Origin: Desmonostoc geniculatum HA4340-LM1
GTDB taxonomy: Bacteria > Cyanobacteriota > Cyanobacteriia > Cyanobacteriales > Nostocaceae
Length of the DNA: 50,028 nucleotides
NCBI GenBank assembly: GCA_019359545.1
Contig: JAHHHB010000048.1
Coordinates: forward strand, 1-50,028
Direction of reading: 5' to 3'
Part shown: piece after piece, positions 25,517 through 34,151 of the stretch
Layout: each line of letters starts with the position of its first letter
How positions within the stretch are numbered: the first letter of the stretch is position 1
The notes under the pieces: generated by a model
Database searches by the model: none
What the model was told of the DNA's origin: nothing
What the model saw: the letters and a program-made list of their open reading frames with translations, nothing else
Translations under genes and position numbers: made by a program

Positions 25517-25849
25517 GCATCAGGTACATAAAAAAGGTAAATGGATGAACTGAGGATACAAAATTCATCCTTTACCTTTTATTTTTGTTCTGTATCTTCT
25601 ACTGCTCCTGAGGTTTTGAGCGTAATTAACTGCGCTGGGGTCAACTTTGTAGCCTAGTTAAGGGATTTCCAAGAAATAAATTATCGAACCACAGAGGCGC
25701 AGAGAACACAGAGAGAGGAGAAATACAGAGGGTTTTTGCGTCAGTTTTGGGATATTTTTTTATTTGCAAGTCCCTAAGAGGATGTTTTCTAGGTCAAGGC
25801 GATCGTGTTGGTGACTCTGGCATTGGGCGATCGCTTCTAAAATAGAAGG
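25517..25849. other. Gap between the def unit and the PD-(D/E)XK gene
   Basis: Besides the terminator it holds a dispersed repeat (about 25684-25730, ACCACAGAGGCGCAGAGAAC) whose complement occurs near 2985-3015, and two HIP1-like sites close to the next gene. Confidence 0.5.
25532..25580 (+). terminator. Terminator of the def unit
   Basis: AAAAGGTAAATGGATGA (about 25532-25548) pairs with TTCATCCTTTACCTTTT (25564-25580), with one bulge, and is followed by ATTTTTG. It ends the def-small membrane protein unit. Confidence 0.75.
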
Positions 25850-26650
25850 ATGCTATCAACTTCCACTCAACTATTACGACTATCTCAAGGACAACTCAAC
25901 TTACTCGAAGCTTGTCCGCGTAAATTCCAACACACCTACCTAGAACAACTCAATTCACCCGCAAATCCCGAACACGAGGAACGGCAAACTCTCGGTAGTC
26001 GCTTTCACCTGCTGATGCAGCAGCGAGAAATGGGTTTACCAATTGATAGTTTCCTCCAAGCAGATGCTCAACTGCAAAGCTGGATGGCTGGTTTTGCTGA
26101 TGCAGCCCCAGAAATTTTAATGTCTGCAACTGACAATGAAACTTTCCGCGAAAGCGAACATTACCGTACTCTGCAAGTTCAGGACTATTTGTTGACGGTT
26201 GTCTATGATTTATTGATTGCAGATAACCAAGAAGCGCAAATTCTCGACTGGAAAACTTATCCCAAACCACCCCATAAACGCAAGTTAGAATCCAATTGGC
26301 AAACACGGCTTTATATGTATGTTTTGGCTGAAACTAGCGCCTATTCGCCAGAAAGTATTTCCATGACTTACTGGTTTGTTCAATCTGAAGGCAAACCACA
26401 AAATATTAAATTTAATTACAATACTAATCAACACATAAAAACAGCAAAAAAACTTAACCAACTGTTAAATCAGTTAACTCATTGGTTGGAAGATTACCGA
26501 AATAACATACAGTTTCCCCAAGTGGCGGAGGGTAGTAAAACTTGTGATTATTGTAACTTTATCCAGCGGTGCGATCGCACACCAATCACAGAAGAAACGG
26601 CAAAAGATTCATTGCCGAATCTCGACAGCATTCAAGAAGTATCACTATAA
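25850..26650 (+). CDS. PD-(D/E)XK nuclease with a RecB/AddB-type iron-sulfur site
   Basis: The 266-aa protein begins SQGQLNLLEACPRKFQHTYL, the usual start of RecB- and Cas4-type nucleases with a first cluster cysteine (C22). GSRFHLLMQQREMG supplies the helix histidine, and QILDWKTY the PD-(D/E)XK core Asp and Lys. Cysteines C232, C235 and C241 (CDYCNFIQRC) complete a likely [4Fe-4S] cluster. This is a free-standing nuclease domain without a helicase. Known relatives act in end resection or in CRISPR adaptation, but no CRISPR locus is near, so a repair role is more likely. Confidence 0.85.
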   Translation: MLSTSTQLLRLSQGQLNLLEACPRKFQHTYLEQLNSPANPEHEERQTLGSRFHLLMQQREMGLPIDSFLQADAQLQSWMAGFADAAPEILMSATDNETFRESEHYRTLQVQDYLLTVVYDLLIADNQEAQILDWKTYPKPPHKRKLESNWQTRLYMYVLAETSAYSPESISMTYWFVQSEGKPQNIKFNYNTNQHIKTAKKLNQLLNQLTHWLEDYRNNIQFPQVAEGSKTCDYCNFIQRCDRTPITEETAKDSLPNLDSIQEVSL

Positions 26651-26651
26651 A

Positions 26652-26802
26652 AGTTAGGAGTTAGGAGTTAGGAGTTAGGAGTTAAAAGTAAAAATTATTA
26701 AATAATCAAGATAATTTATAATGAATAAAAATACGAACTATACGAGATTACTTTATTCAGAATTCTGACTCCTGAATTCTGGCTGCTGAATTCTGAATTC
26801 TT
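26652..26802. repeat. TTAGGAG and CTGAATT heptamer tracts
   Basis: Five TTAGGAG-type units at about 26653-26686 and TGAATTC/GAATTCT units at about 26756-26802 occupy the gap before the GNAT gene. Confidence 0.8.
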
Positions 26803-26831
26803 ACCATTAATAATTAAAAATTTAGAAATTT

Positions 26832-27473
26832 ATGTCTAGTTTTGATGAAAATGAAGCGATTTACGTCCGCGAATTAGGAATTGATGATATCGCTCCCATT
26901 TACCACTTGGGAGAAGAGTTATTTACCAGCGATTTATATCCTTATTTGTATCGCACATGGGATGAATGGGAAGTCATTGGACTTTATAATACAGATCCAG
27001 AATATTGCCTGGTAGCTGAAAGAGATGGAGAATTAGCAGGCTTTGTTTTGGGAACTATAATTACTAAAGCATCTTGGACTTATGGTTACATTTTATGGCT
27101 GGGAGTTAGTCCCAAATTCCAGCGTCGGGGAGTAGCAGACAAGTTAGTTGATAAAGTCGTCGCCCGCATGATTGAAGACGGGGCGCGGTTCATGTTAGTA
27201 GATACTGACCCCACCAATGTATCAGCATTAAAGTTTTTTAATCGCAAAGGTTTTGGTAATATTCGCCAGCATATTTTCTTGTCAATGAATTTAAGTAAAC
27301 ATGAATATTATGGTAGATTAATTGATTACGAACACCAAAAAGCAGAAAGAGCAGGTTACAGGCGATCTCGTCCAGCAATTCGCGCCCGCAAACCCGATAG
27401 TGCTGCTAATGAAATATTACTTAATCCCCTAGTGAGTGAATCTCAAATCACTGAAGATCAATCGCCAACTTGA
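26832..27473 (+). CDS. GNAT family N-acetyltransferase
   Basis: The 213-aa protein transfers an acetyl group from acetyl-CoA to an unknown acceptor. The acetyl-CoA site is WLGVSPKFQRRGVADKLVDK (motif A, Q-R-R-G-V-A). The C-terminal VDTDPTNVSALKFFNRKGF is the motif B region. A basic, possibly disordered tail follows residue 160. It resembles RimI-like enzymes, but no ribosomal target can be inferred. It is bounded by repeats on both sides, so probably monocistronic. Confidence 0.85.
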   Translation: MSSFDENEAIYVRELGIDDIAPIYHLGEELFTSDLYPYLYRTWDEWEVIGLYNTDPEYCLVAERDGELAGFVLGTIITKASWTYGYILWLGVSPKFQRRGVADKLVDKVVARMIEDGARFMLVDTDPTNVSALKFFNRKGFGNIRQHIFLSMNLSKHEYYGRLIDYEHQKAERAGYRRSRPAIRARKPDSAANEILLNPLVSESQITEDQSPT

Positions 27474-27477
27474 TAAA

Positions 27478-27697
27478 AGTTAGGAGTTAGGAGTTAGGAG
27501 TTAGGAGTTTGAAGTTATGAGTTATGAGTTATGAGTTAAAACTGCTACCTATTAACCAAGTTATGAATTATGAGTTAAAAGTCTTACCTGTTAACTTCAA
27601 ATTCCTAACTCCTCACTCCTAACTTCAAATTCCTCACTCCTAACTCCTCACTCCTAACTTCAAATTCCTCATTCCTCACTCCTAACTCCTAACTTCA
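27478..27697. repeat. Long inverted heptamer tract before recJ
   Basis: TTAGGAG units (27479-27508) and TTATGAG units (27513-27538) are mirrored by CTCCTAA, CTCACTC and AACTTCA units up to 27697. The two halves are complementary over much of their length, so the 220-bp gap can fold into a large hairpin. It reaches to within six bases of the recJ start codon. Confidence 0.8.
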
Positions 27698-27702
27698 TTT
27701 GT

Positions 27703-30084
27703 ATGCCAGAACAACAATGGACTCTAGCAACAACAGAACAACCGCCAGAGTGGTTTATCCAAGAGGTGAAACAGCATACGCCCGCATCAAATGGACTGTA
27801 TGCAGCACAATTGTTGTGGCAACGGGGAATTAAAGAAAACTCACAATTATTAGCTTTTATTAACTATAAAACTTATCAAGCAGCAAGTCCCTTTGAGTTT
27901 GGACAAGAAATGCATCTGGCGATCGCCCGCTTACAAAAAGCCAGCGATCGTCATGATAAAATTGCTATCTGGGGAGATTTTGACGCTGATGGCATTACCT
28001 CCACTGCCGTACTTTGGGATGGATTAGGAGAGTTTTTTGTTCAAAATATCGAGTTAATTTATTACATTCCCAATCGTTTAAAAGAATCCCACGGATTGAA
28101 TAATCAAGGAATTGATAATTTAGCAAAACAAGGCTGTAAATTAATAGTCACTTGCGACACGGGTAGCACAAATATTGATGAAATTATTTATGCTAAACAA
28201 TTAGGTATCGATGTCATAGTTACCGACCATCACACTTTACCTGAACAACGCCCACCAGTTATAGCGATTATTAATCCTCGATATCTGCCAAAGGAACATC
28301 AGCTATATCATCTTTCTGGGGTGGCGGTAGCTTATAAATTGGTGGAAGCACTTTATCAAACTTTGCCTCATGTTCCCCAGCATCCATTAGAGGATTTATT
28401 AGATTTAGTGGCGGTGGGATTAATTGCCGACTTGGTGCAGTTGAGTGGAGATTGTCGCTATTTGGCACAGTTGGGGATTCAACGACTGCAAGCAGATTTT
28501 CAACAGCCACCGACAGCACGACGACGACCGGGGGTAGGGCGATTATTAGAATTGTGCCAGAAAAGTGGCGATCGCCCCACAGATATTTCCTTCGGTTTAG
28601 GACCGCGAATTAACGCCGTCAGCCGCATTCAAGGTGACGCTAGTTTCTGCGTCGAATTATTAACCAGTCGCAATGCCAAACGTTGTAACGAATTAGCCGA
28701 AGTTACAGAACTCGCAAACACCCGTCGCAAATCCTTGCAAAAAGATGTACAAGCCCAAGTAGCACAAAAACTGACTCAATTAGATTTATCAACCACCAGC
28801 GTCATTGTCCTCGAAGATGCCCAATGGCCAGCCGGTGTATTGGGCTTAGTCGCTGGACAAGTAGCACAAGAAACAGGACGCCCGACGATTTTGTTAAGTA
28901 CTGAAGGGAGTGGGGAGTGGGGAGTGGGGAATGGGGAAGATTCTACTTCTACTTCCTTAGCCCGTGGTTCAGCCCGTTCGGTTAATTCCGTAGATTTGTA
29001 TCAATTGGTGAAAGAACAAGCACATCTGTTGTACCGCTTTGGCGGACATCCCTTTGCAGCAGGTTTGAGTTTACCGATTGAGAATATTCCTTTATTTACA
29101 GCAGCGATTAATCAGCAATTACGGCAATCTTTGGGGGGTACAACTCTCACGCCAACGGTGCAAGCAGACTTAGTGGTAACAGTTGCAGATTTAGGGAAAG
29201 AGTTATTTTTAGAACTAAAATTATTAGAACCTTGTGGAATGGGTAACCCTGTTCCAAAATTGTTAATTCAAAACTGCTGGTTTGAAAATAGTTGGCATCG
29301 CAATCAGCAAGATTGGCAAGGAAAAAAGGTACAGTATATTAAAACTGAGTTTAATATTCGGGATGATTCAACTAGAAGTCCCTTTCCTGGTATTTGGTGG
29401 GGACACTACAAAGAAGAATTGCCCACGGCGAGGTGTGATTGTATAGCAGAACTTGACTACAACACCTTCAAAAAACGCTATGAAATTAGATTAATTGCCG
29501 TGCGCCAAAGTGAAAACTCAGCACTCAATACTCAGCACTCACCATTTATCCTCGACTGGCGCAACCTCCCCACTCCCCACTTTGTAGAGACGCGATTAAT
29601 CGCGTCTCTACAGACTCCCCCACTCGTGCTTGAACATTGTCCGACGAACTGGGATGATTTACGTCTATGGTTGCGGCGATGTTTTACGACTACGTTTGAT
29701 AATCAACAACAATTAGCCATCGCTTGGTCTAAACCCAATCACCAACCACCGAAAGAAGTTTGGCGAACCTTGGTTGGGATTGCCAAATATCTCAGTCGTA
29801 CCAATCAATTAGTCACCCGCGTACAACTTTTAGATAAACTTGGAATTAGCGATCGCACCTTATTTTTAGGAATCAAAGCTTTAAAATATTGGGGATTCAC
29901 AGTCACAAGACAAGACCGTGATTTGCAATTCACGTGGAATCCTAGCAATCTCTTTGAAAGCAATGGCGATGCAGCTGTTGCACAGTTTTTAGCCGCAGTT
30001 AGCGAAGAACAATTTCAGCAAAACTACTTTGCAGAGGTGCCTTTATCTACTATTGTTGCCATGATTAATAGTCACTTGGACTAA
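27703..30084 (+). CDS. recJ: Single-strand-specific exonuclease RecJ, with repeats inside the frame
   Basis: RecJ digests single-stranded DNA 5' to 3' in recombination and mismatch repair. DHH-family motifs are IWGDFDADGITSTAV (I), VTCDTGSTNIDEI (II), VTDHHTLPEQRPP (III) and DLVAVGLIADLV (IV); the DHHA1 domain has FGGHPFAAGLSL. At 793 aa it is long, as in other cyanobacteria. Two stretches are genomic repeat DNA in frame: residues about 402-412 (GSGEWGVGNGE) between STE and the conserved LARGSARSVNSVDLYQL, and about 604-640, which reads NSALNTQHSP and FVETRLIASLQT. The ribosome-binding site must lie within the preceding repeats. Catalytic motifs are intact, so I expect activity. Confidence 0.93.
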   Translation: MPEQQWTLATTEQPPEWFIQEVKQHTPASNGLYAAQLLWQRGIKENSQLLAFINYKTYQAASPFEFGQEMHLAIARLQKASDRHDKIAIWGDFDADGITSTAVLWDGLGEFFVQNIELIYYIPNRLKESHGLNNQGIDNLAKQGCKLIVTCDTGSTNIDEIIYAKQLGIDVIVTDHHTLPEQRPPVIAIINPRYLPKEHQLYHLSGVAVAYKLVEALYQTLPHVPQHPLEDLLDLVAVGLIADLVQLSGDCRYLAQLGIQRLQADFQQPPTARRRPGVGRLLELCQKSGDRPTDISFGLGPRINAVSRIQGDASFCVELLTSRNAKRCNELAEVTELANTRRKSLQKDVQAQVAQKLTQLDLSTTSVIVLEDAQWPAGVLGLVAGQVAQETGRPTILLSTEGSGEWGVGNGEDSTSTSLARGSARSVNSVDLYQLVKEQAHLLYRFGGHPFAAGLSLPIENIPLFTAAINQQLRQSLGGTTLTPTVQADLVVTVADLGKELFLELKLLEPCGMGNPVPKLLIQNCWFENSWHRNQQDWQGKKVQYIKTEFNIRDDSTRSPFPGIWWGHYKEELPTARCDCIAELDYNTFKKRYEIRLIAVRQSENSALNTQHSPFILDWRNLPTPHFVETRLIASLQTPPLVLEHCPTNWDDLRLWLRRCFTTTFDNQQQLAIAWSKPNHQPPKEVWRTLVGIAKYLSRTNQLVTRVQLLDKLGISDRTLFLGIKALKYWGFTVTRQDRDLQFTWNPSNLFESNGDAAVAQFLAAVSEEQFQQNYFAEVPLSTIVAMINSHLD
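28906..28939 (+). repeat. GGGGAGT heptamers inside recJ
   Basis: Four 7-bp units (GGGAGTG, GGGAGTG, GGGAGTG, GGGAATG) and a partial one lie in the recJ frame. The same repeat family occurs between genes at 19629-19659 and 24640-24690. Confidence 0.85.
29584..29611. repeat. 28-bp perfect palindrome inside recJ
   Basis: GTAGAGACGCGATT is followed by its exact complement. Relatives lie at 9402-9429 and in the MITE core 3092-3122. Here it is translated as VETRLIASL. It is preceded by heptamer-like CTCCCCACTCCCCACTT (about 29566-29582). Confidence 0.85.
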
Positions 30085-30121
30085 TTATGTTTGGGCTGAC
30101 CAGAGAGGCAAGTAAACCGTA

Positions 30122-30490
30122 TTATATTATATCATCTACTAGCACTGTCCCTCCCTCACAAAAATCAATGCTGAGATGATAATCTTCCAGGAGTGCTGTG
30201 CCAATCAGGGGACGACGACCCATCGCTAAAACTGGGATCGCCCGTTCTGTACCATTCCACAAGATAGTAGCTTGATGAACGTTGGTTACAATACGAGAGT
30301 TGTCTGCAAGGTTCGCTTTGATCGGCGCAAGGTAAGGCAAATCAAGGTTTTTGACTACCGTAGGTGGCAAGGTTAAAAACCCTTCAAATCCTGTATCGAC
30401 AACACATTCAATTTCTACTTCTGCACGCCTCAGAGGATAAATAATGACACTTATACTCGCCTGAAGCCCAACAACTGTTCCATGTATCAC
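30122..30490 (-). CDS. Clan AA (retropepsin-like) aspartic protease
   Basis: The 122-aa single-domain protein has the catalytic VVDTGFEGFLTLP (D-T-G), the flap-region strands LADNSRIVTNVHQATILWNG, and the closing PLIGTALLEDYHLSIDF. One D-T-G per chain means it should act as a dimer like retroviral proteases. The start is GTG 30490, whose GTGA overlaps the TGA of the upstream small gene, so the two are translationally coupled. The substrate is unknown; the upstream product is an obvious candidate. Confidence 0.8.
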   Translation of the reverse strand: MIHGTVVGLQASISVIIYPLRRAEVEIECVVDTGFEGFLTLPPTVVKNLDLPYLAPIKANLADNSRIVTNVHQATILWNGTERAIPVLAMGRRPLIGTALLEDYHLSIDFCEGGTVLVDDII

Positions 30491-30759
30491 TGTGTTGTCC
30501 TGACCAAAGTACCACCGACTGCATAAACAGCATCATAGCCAATTCGCTCTGTCCAAATGATTGCGTTTGGCTGTTTGGCTTGCAGTCGATGACAAGCCAC
30601 GATGAAATCGTCATTGATTTCGTAATCACCTGTAGTGATGTTGATTGCAATGATTTTGCCGATATTCTCTGCTGTTTCGACGTGGGTACGGATACGCTGC
30701 TGATAAAGTTCTTCGCCGTGTTGAGCAATTTCTTCCCGGCTGAGGTTGGGATAAGGCAT
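30487..30759 (-). CDS. Small protein paired with the aspartic protease
   Basis: The start is ATG 30759 (MPYPNLSREEIAQHGEELYQ), with AGGAGG 8 nt upstream; a longer frame from 30789 has no such site. The 90-aa product has a helical N-terminus, then strands IGKIIAINITTGDYEINDDF and a hydrophobic tail ERIGYDAVYAVGGTLVRTTQ. It has no signal peptide. I have the impression that this pair recurs in cyanobacteria, but no function is known to me. A toxin-antitoxin or substrate-protease relation is inference. Confidence 0.7.
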   Translation of the reverse strand: MPYPNLSREEIAQHGEELYQQRIRTHVETAENIGKIIAINITTGDYEINDDFIVACHRLQAKQPNAIIWTERIGYDAVYAVGGTLVRTTQ

Positions 30760-30913
30760 ACAAGCAACCTCCTGATTCAAGGTATCCAATTACTGATTCC
30801 ATCTTAGAATAAAATCGAAAGCCCGAAGCAAGGATTTTTCGGGTTGCGATGACGCCCAGCGCCTGCTTACCGCGATCGCCCCAATTGTTAACCAGAGGTG
30901 CGATCGCGGTAAG

Positions 30914-32047
30914 CTAGATAATTAAAACATTGCTAAAACCAGGGATTAAATGCTTCAAGGCACGACCGGCAATATCGCCATAGCGGAGTTCTCCGCACAT
31001 AATCTTACCCATGACTTGGGGAGCAGAGGGGTGCTTAATACCAACTTTGTAGCCAATGTTGGAAAATCGATAGAATGCTGTAGCTAATTTTTGCGCCCAA
31101 GCCATCTCCGTACCCCACTCTTGGTTAATGGCTTCGCTATATTTTTCTAAAGCGTTGGTGTCACCAGCAAGTGCTTCGTTAATGGTTGCAGCTGCCAGTA
31201 AACCGCTAAAAATTGAAGGGCGAATGCCCTCTGCTGTCATCGGATCGACTAAACAAGCAGCTTCCCCAGCTAAAACCGCATTTTGGGTGTGCAGCTTTTG
31301 ATTACCATCCCAAATACAAAGGGGATGACCATATTGTTTGGTGGTTTTGAGGTCTACATTTAATGATTTGGCGTACTCATCCAAAATCTTTTTAAAGTCC
31401 TGGGGTTGACGGCCAATAAAGGTTCCCACACCTATGGAATAACCATCAGCTTTGGGAAAGTTCCAAAGATAGCCGTTTTTGACTAAGCCAAACTCAAAAT
31501 GAATTGTGGGTTTGTTTTCTGCGATACCAGGAACTTCTGCCTCCAAAGCTCCTGTAAGGAGACGTTTACGTTCTTTGAAACCTAGCCATTTTGCCATCGA
31601 TCCTTTAGCACCATCAGCGGCAATTAAGTAGCGACCTGTAAATGAGCCGTTAGCTGTGTTAACTTGCCAATAATCGCTTTGAAATTCGATACTAGTTACT
31701 TCAGTATTATCTTGGAGTTTAGCTCCTTGTTTCTCGGCTTGCTGGACTAAGAAATGGTCAAAAACATCCCGCCGTACCATCCAAACTGGTTCTTTTGTGG
31801 CGATTTTCGTTTCCACGGGATCACCTAGTTTCCAGGTAAAACGAAGCAAGTCTGCTTTTAAAGAAATCGCTGGGCTAAAATCAAAGTCAAACCATTGAGC
31901 GATCGCTGGAGATACGCCACCACCACAAGGTTTATATCTTGGCAGGGATTCTTTTTCTAAAATTAATACTGAGCGACCCTGTTTAGCTAAATGATATGCA
32001 GCTGTTCCACCAGCTGGCCCAGCACCGACAATAATGCAATCGTACAT
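30914..32047 (-). CDS. Geranylgeranyl-reductase-family FAD oxidoreductase
   Basis: The 377-aa flavoprotein has the FAD-binding GAGPAGGTAAYHLAK at the start, LPRYKPCGGGVSPAI (the substrate-side loop of the family), RYLIAADGAKGS, and the second FAD motif LAGEAACLVDPMTAEGI. The family reduces isoprenoid double bonds; ChlP, the chlorophyll geranylgeranyl reductase, is the known member in cyanobacteria. This is one of the family's other paralogues or ChlP itself: length and motifs fit, but the sequence alone does not let me decide. It is flanked by repeats and monocistronic. Confidence 0.8.
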   Translation of the reverse strand: MYDCIIVGAGPAGGTAAYHLAKQGRSVLILEKESLPRYKPCGGGVSPAIAQWFDFDFSPAISLKADLLRFTWKLGDPVETKIATKEPVWMVRRDVFDHFLVQQAEKQGAKLQDNTEVTSIEFQSDYWQVNTANGSFTGRYLIAADGAKGSMAKWLGFKERKRLLTGALEAEVPGIAENKPTIHFEFGLVKNGYLWNFPKADGYSIGVGTFIGRQPQDFKKILDEYAKSLNVDLKTTKQYGHPLCIWDGNQKLHTQNAVLAGEAACLVDPMTAEGIRPSIFSGLLAAATINEALAGDTNALEKYSEAINQEWGTEMAWAQKLATAFYRFSNIGYKVGIKHPSAPQVMGKIMCGELRYGDIAGRALKHLIPGFSNVLII

Positions 32048-32185
32048 ATTGCTGAAATTTTGCTTCTCAATTAGTTTAAGGTAACGCGCCTACATATTCT
32101 ATTTTTTCCTAAAGACCGTCATTAGTCATGAGTCATTGGTCGAATAGCAGGCTTGCTTAACCGACGAACCTCTCCCTGCCTTGAA

Positions 32186-33382
32186 CTAAAGTTCAGAGTA
32201 TTCAGAATTCTGAATTCTGAATTCTGAATACTCTTTTATCACCTTAAACCATAGCAAATAAAAGCACCCCAATAACGAGGATCTGAAAAGGGAAACTCTT
32301 CGGGCGATTTTTTGGCTATAGTTTTTAGTGGTAGCTTGACTACTGCCAATTAATCTATTTTCTCGTGGAATATTGTATATTTGGGCGAGTTTTTCGCCTT
32401 CAAATCTGGCACAGGGAAGGTTATCTTCGGCATCTTCCACAATGCCGTATTGTAAAGACATTTTATCTACAGTGTCGCGTTGTTGACAAAATTCTAAAAT
32501 TTGGCAACTTGGGGTGTAACGAATCAAAAATTTATCTCCTAAATATTCCCGATCTTCTCCTGTCGGTAAAGCCGTGAAAGGAATCTGATGCAGTAACAGA
32601 TGAGGTACTAAAATTAATTCTTCTATTCCTTGAAGATGTTCGGATATGAGTTCAGAGATTTGTAGGCGTTCAGCTATTTCGCCCAGGATATTGTTAATTT
32701 GAGTTTCCCATTTTTTGGGTTCATCTCTATAAGGCAATAACCAATTCTGCTCAATCCAGCCTTGTAATATATCTAACCCTTGTCCTATGCACGTGTGGAG
32801 AGTAATTTTGTTTTGCTGCACGACAAAAATATGGGTGTCGCTGTTGGTAGTGTAGAAACTGAGAATAGCTGTATTAGATTGGTCAATTAGCTTTTGAATT
32901 TCTGATAATTTGAGGGGATTAACTTGAATTTCTCCAGCTAACACGGGATCTTCACGTCTGAGATTTTGCCAAACTTGTTGTTTTTGGGTTTCTAAAGTGG
33001 CGATCGCTTCATTATAAGCTTCCCAAGCAGCGCGTGTATCACTACGGCTATTGTTGGATTTATGGCTTTGGCGTTCTTGCTCAATTTTCCGTTGCAGTTC
33101 TTCATACTGCTGCAATAATTCTTGGACTTTTGGGGGAATTTCTTCGCCTTGAGAGAGGTTGTAGCTTGCCATTAAGTCTACAAGAAGTTTAGAACGCGAT
33201 CGCTCTGAATATTCAAAGCCTTTTTCTATTTGTCCAGCATTGATGCAAGCCAGCACCATGTTTTGATAAACATGAATGGCTTCTTCGAGAATTTCCTGAC
33301 GACGAGATATTCTCGTGTTTATGTCCGTTTGTAAAAAGTTGTCTAATCTCTGTTGACGGTCAGATTGTTTTTCCTGAACCAT
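32186..33382 (-). pseudogene. CHAT-domain gene with the catalytic part deleted
   Basis: CHAT proteins are caspase-like proteases. The frame covers helical repeats (residues 20-170, AIHVYQNMVLACINAGQIEK) and the first half of a CHAT domain (FIVVQQ-like strand FVVQQNKITLHTCI, LVPHLLLHQIPFTALP, YTPSCQIL). After about residue 357 it leaves the family pattern. The normal end of CHAT domains, SDPRYWGAFICYGLR, is found in a second frame at about 32239-32306. The segment between, which should carry the His and Cys of the active site, is missing. The last residues (EFRIQNSEYSEL) are heptamer repeat. The N-terminal TPR array usual for these proteins is also short. A protease-dead remnant. Confidence 0.8.
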
Positions 33383-33446
33383 AAGAACTCATTTTGTTAA
33401 GTAATTTGGAGATGTAGCACCAAGATAGACTGTAGTCTGTGTCATC

Positions 33447-34151
33447 CTAAATATCTGCCAACTTTTCTAGCAATTCTTCAGCTAAATCTAACAACTCAAT
33501 TTCATCAACTTCATCACTACTTCCACGATTACTTTCTCTACAAGACACATTAGCAGCCAAAACATTTTTTACAGCGAAAATCCTATCTTCTTCAGATAAA
33601 CTAAGACATTTTTCCAACTCTAAAGCAATTTCCTGGATTGTCCTTGCACCCAAACACTCTCTCACTTTCACCGCTACCGAATCATCACTTTCCAGCAGTT
33701 TTACCAAAGCTGTTTTCAGTCCATCATCCGCACCAGAAAACTTCTCAACGGCTACGCGCACATATTCCCGCACGCTCATGTTTGCCGCCAATGCCTTTTG
33801 GAAAACCACATCTGGTACATCTACTAGCAATACACCTTCGTTATCACTGGCTTGATATAAATCATCCCCTTGTTTCACAGCTACCAGCAAATCTGCACCC
33901 AACGCATGTAAATAGTGCAACACTGATTCCAACTCATGTTCTTTTAACGCCGACTCCAATTTGGACACCGCCGCTTGCTGCACTCCCAGTTTTTCTGCTA
34001 GCTGCGCCTGAGTTAATCCTGCTTTATTACGTATTTCCCGCATAGCATCGGTAAGATAAAGACGGAGGTACTCTAGCTTACCCGCCAAAATCACCTCTGG
34101 TTCGTCGCCTACGTTTTGCTGTAACCAAGCTTGAAAATTAGGTTTTTTCAT
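33447..34151 (-). CDS. XRE-type antitoxin with a long C-terminal extension
   Basis: From ATG 34151 (MKKPNFQAWLQQNVGDEPEV) the product is 234 aa. A helix-turn-helix lies at about residues 38-75 (AGLTQAQLAEKLGVQQAAVSKLES). The usual HigA-type antitoxin is about 100 aa; this one continues about 150 residues with SVREYVRVAVEKFSGADDGL and an acidic leucine-rich tail (EIELLDLAEELLEKLADI). The start overlaps the end of the toxin gene by 14 nt, toxin first, as in HigBA operons. It is expected to neutralise the toxin and repress its own operon. Confidence 0.8.
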   Translation of the reverse strand: MKKPNFQAWLQQNVGDEPEVILAGKLEYLRLYLTDAMREIRNKAGLTQAQLAEKLGVQQAAVSKLESALKEHELESVLHYLHALGADLLVAVKQGDDLYQASDNEGVLLVDVPDVVFQKALAANMSVREYVRVAVEKFSGADDGLKTALVKLLESDDSVAVKVRECLGARTIQEIALELEKCLSLSEEDRIFAVKNVLAANVSCRESNRGSSDEVDEIELLDLAEELLEKLADI

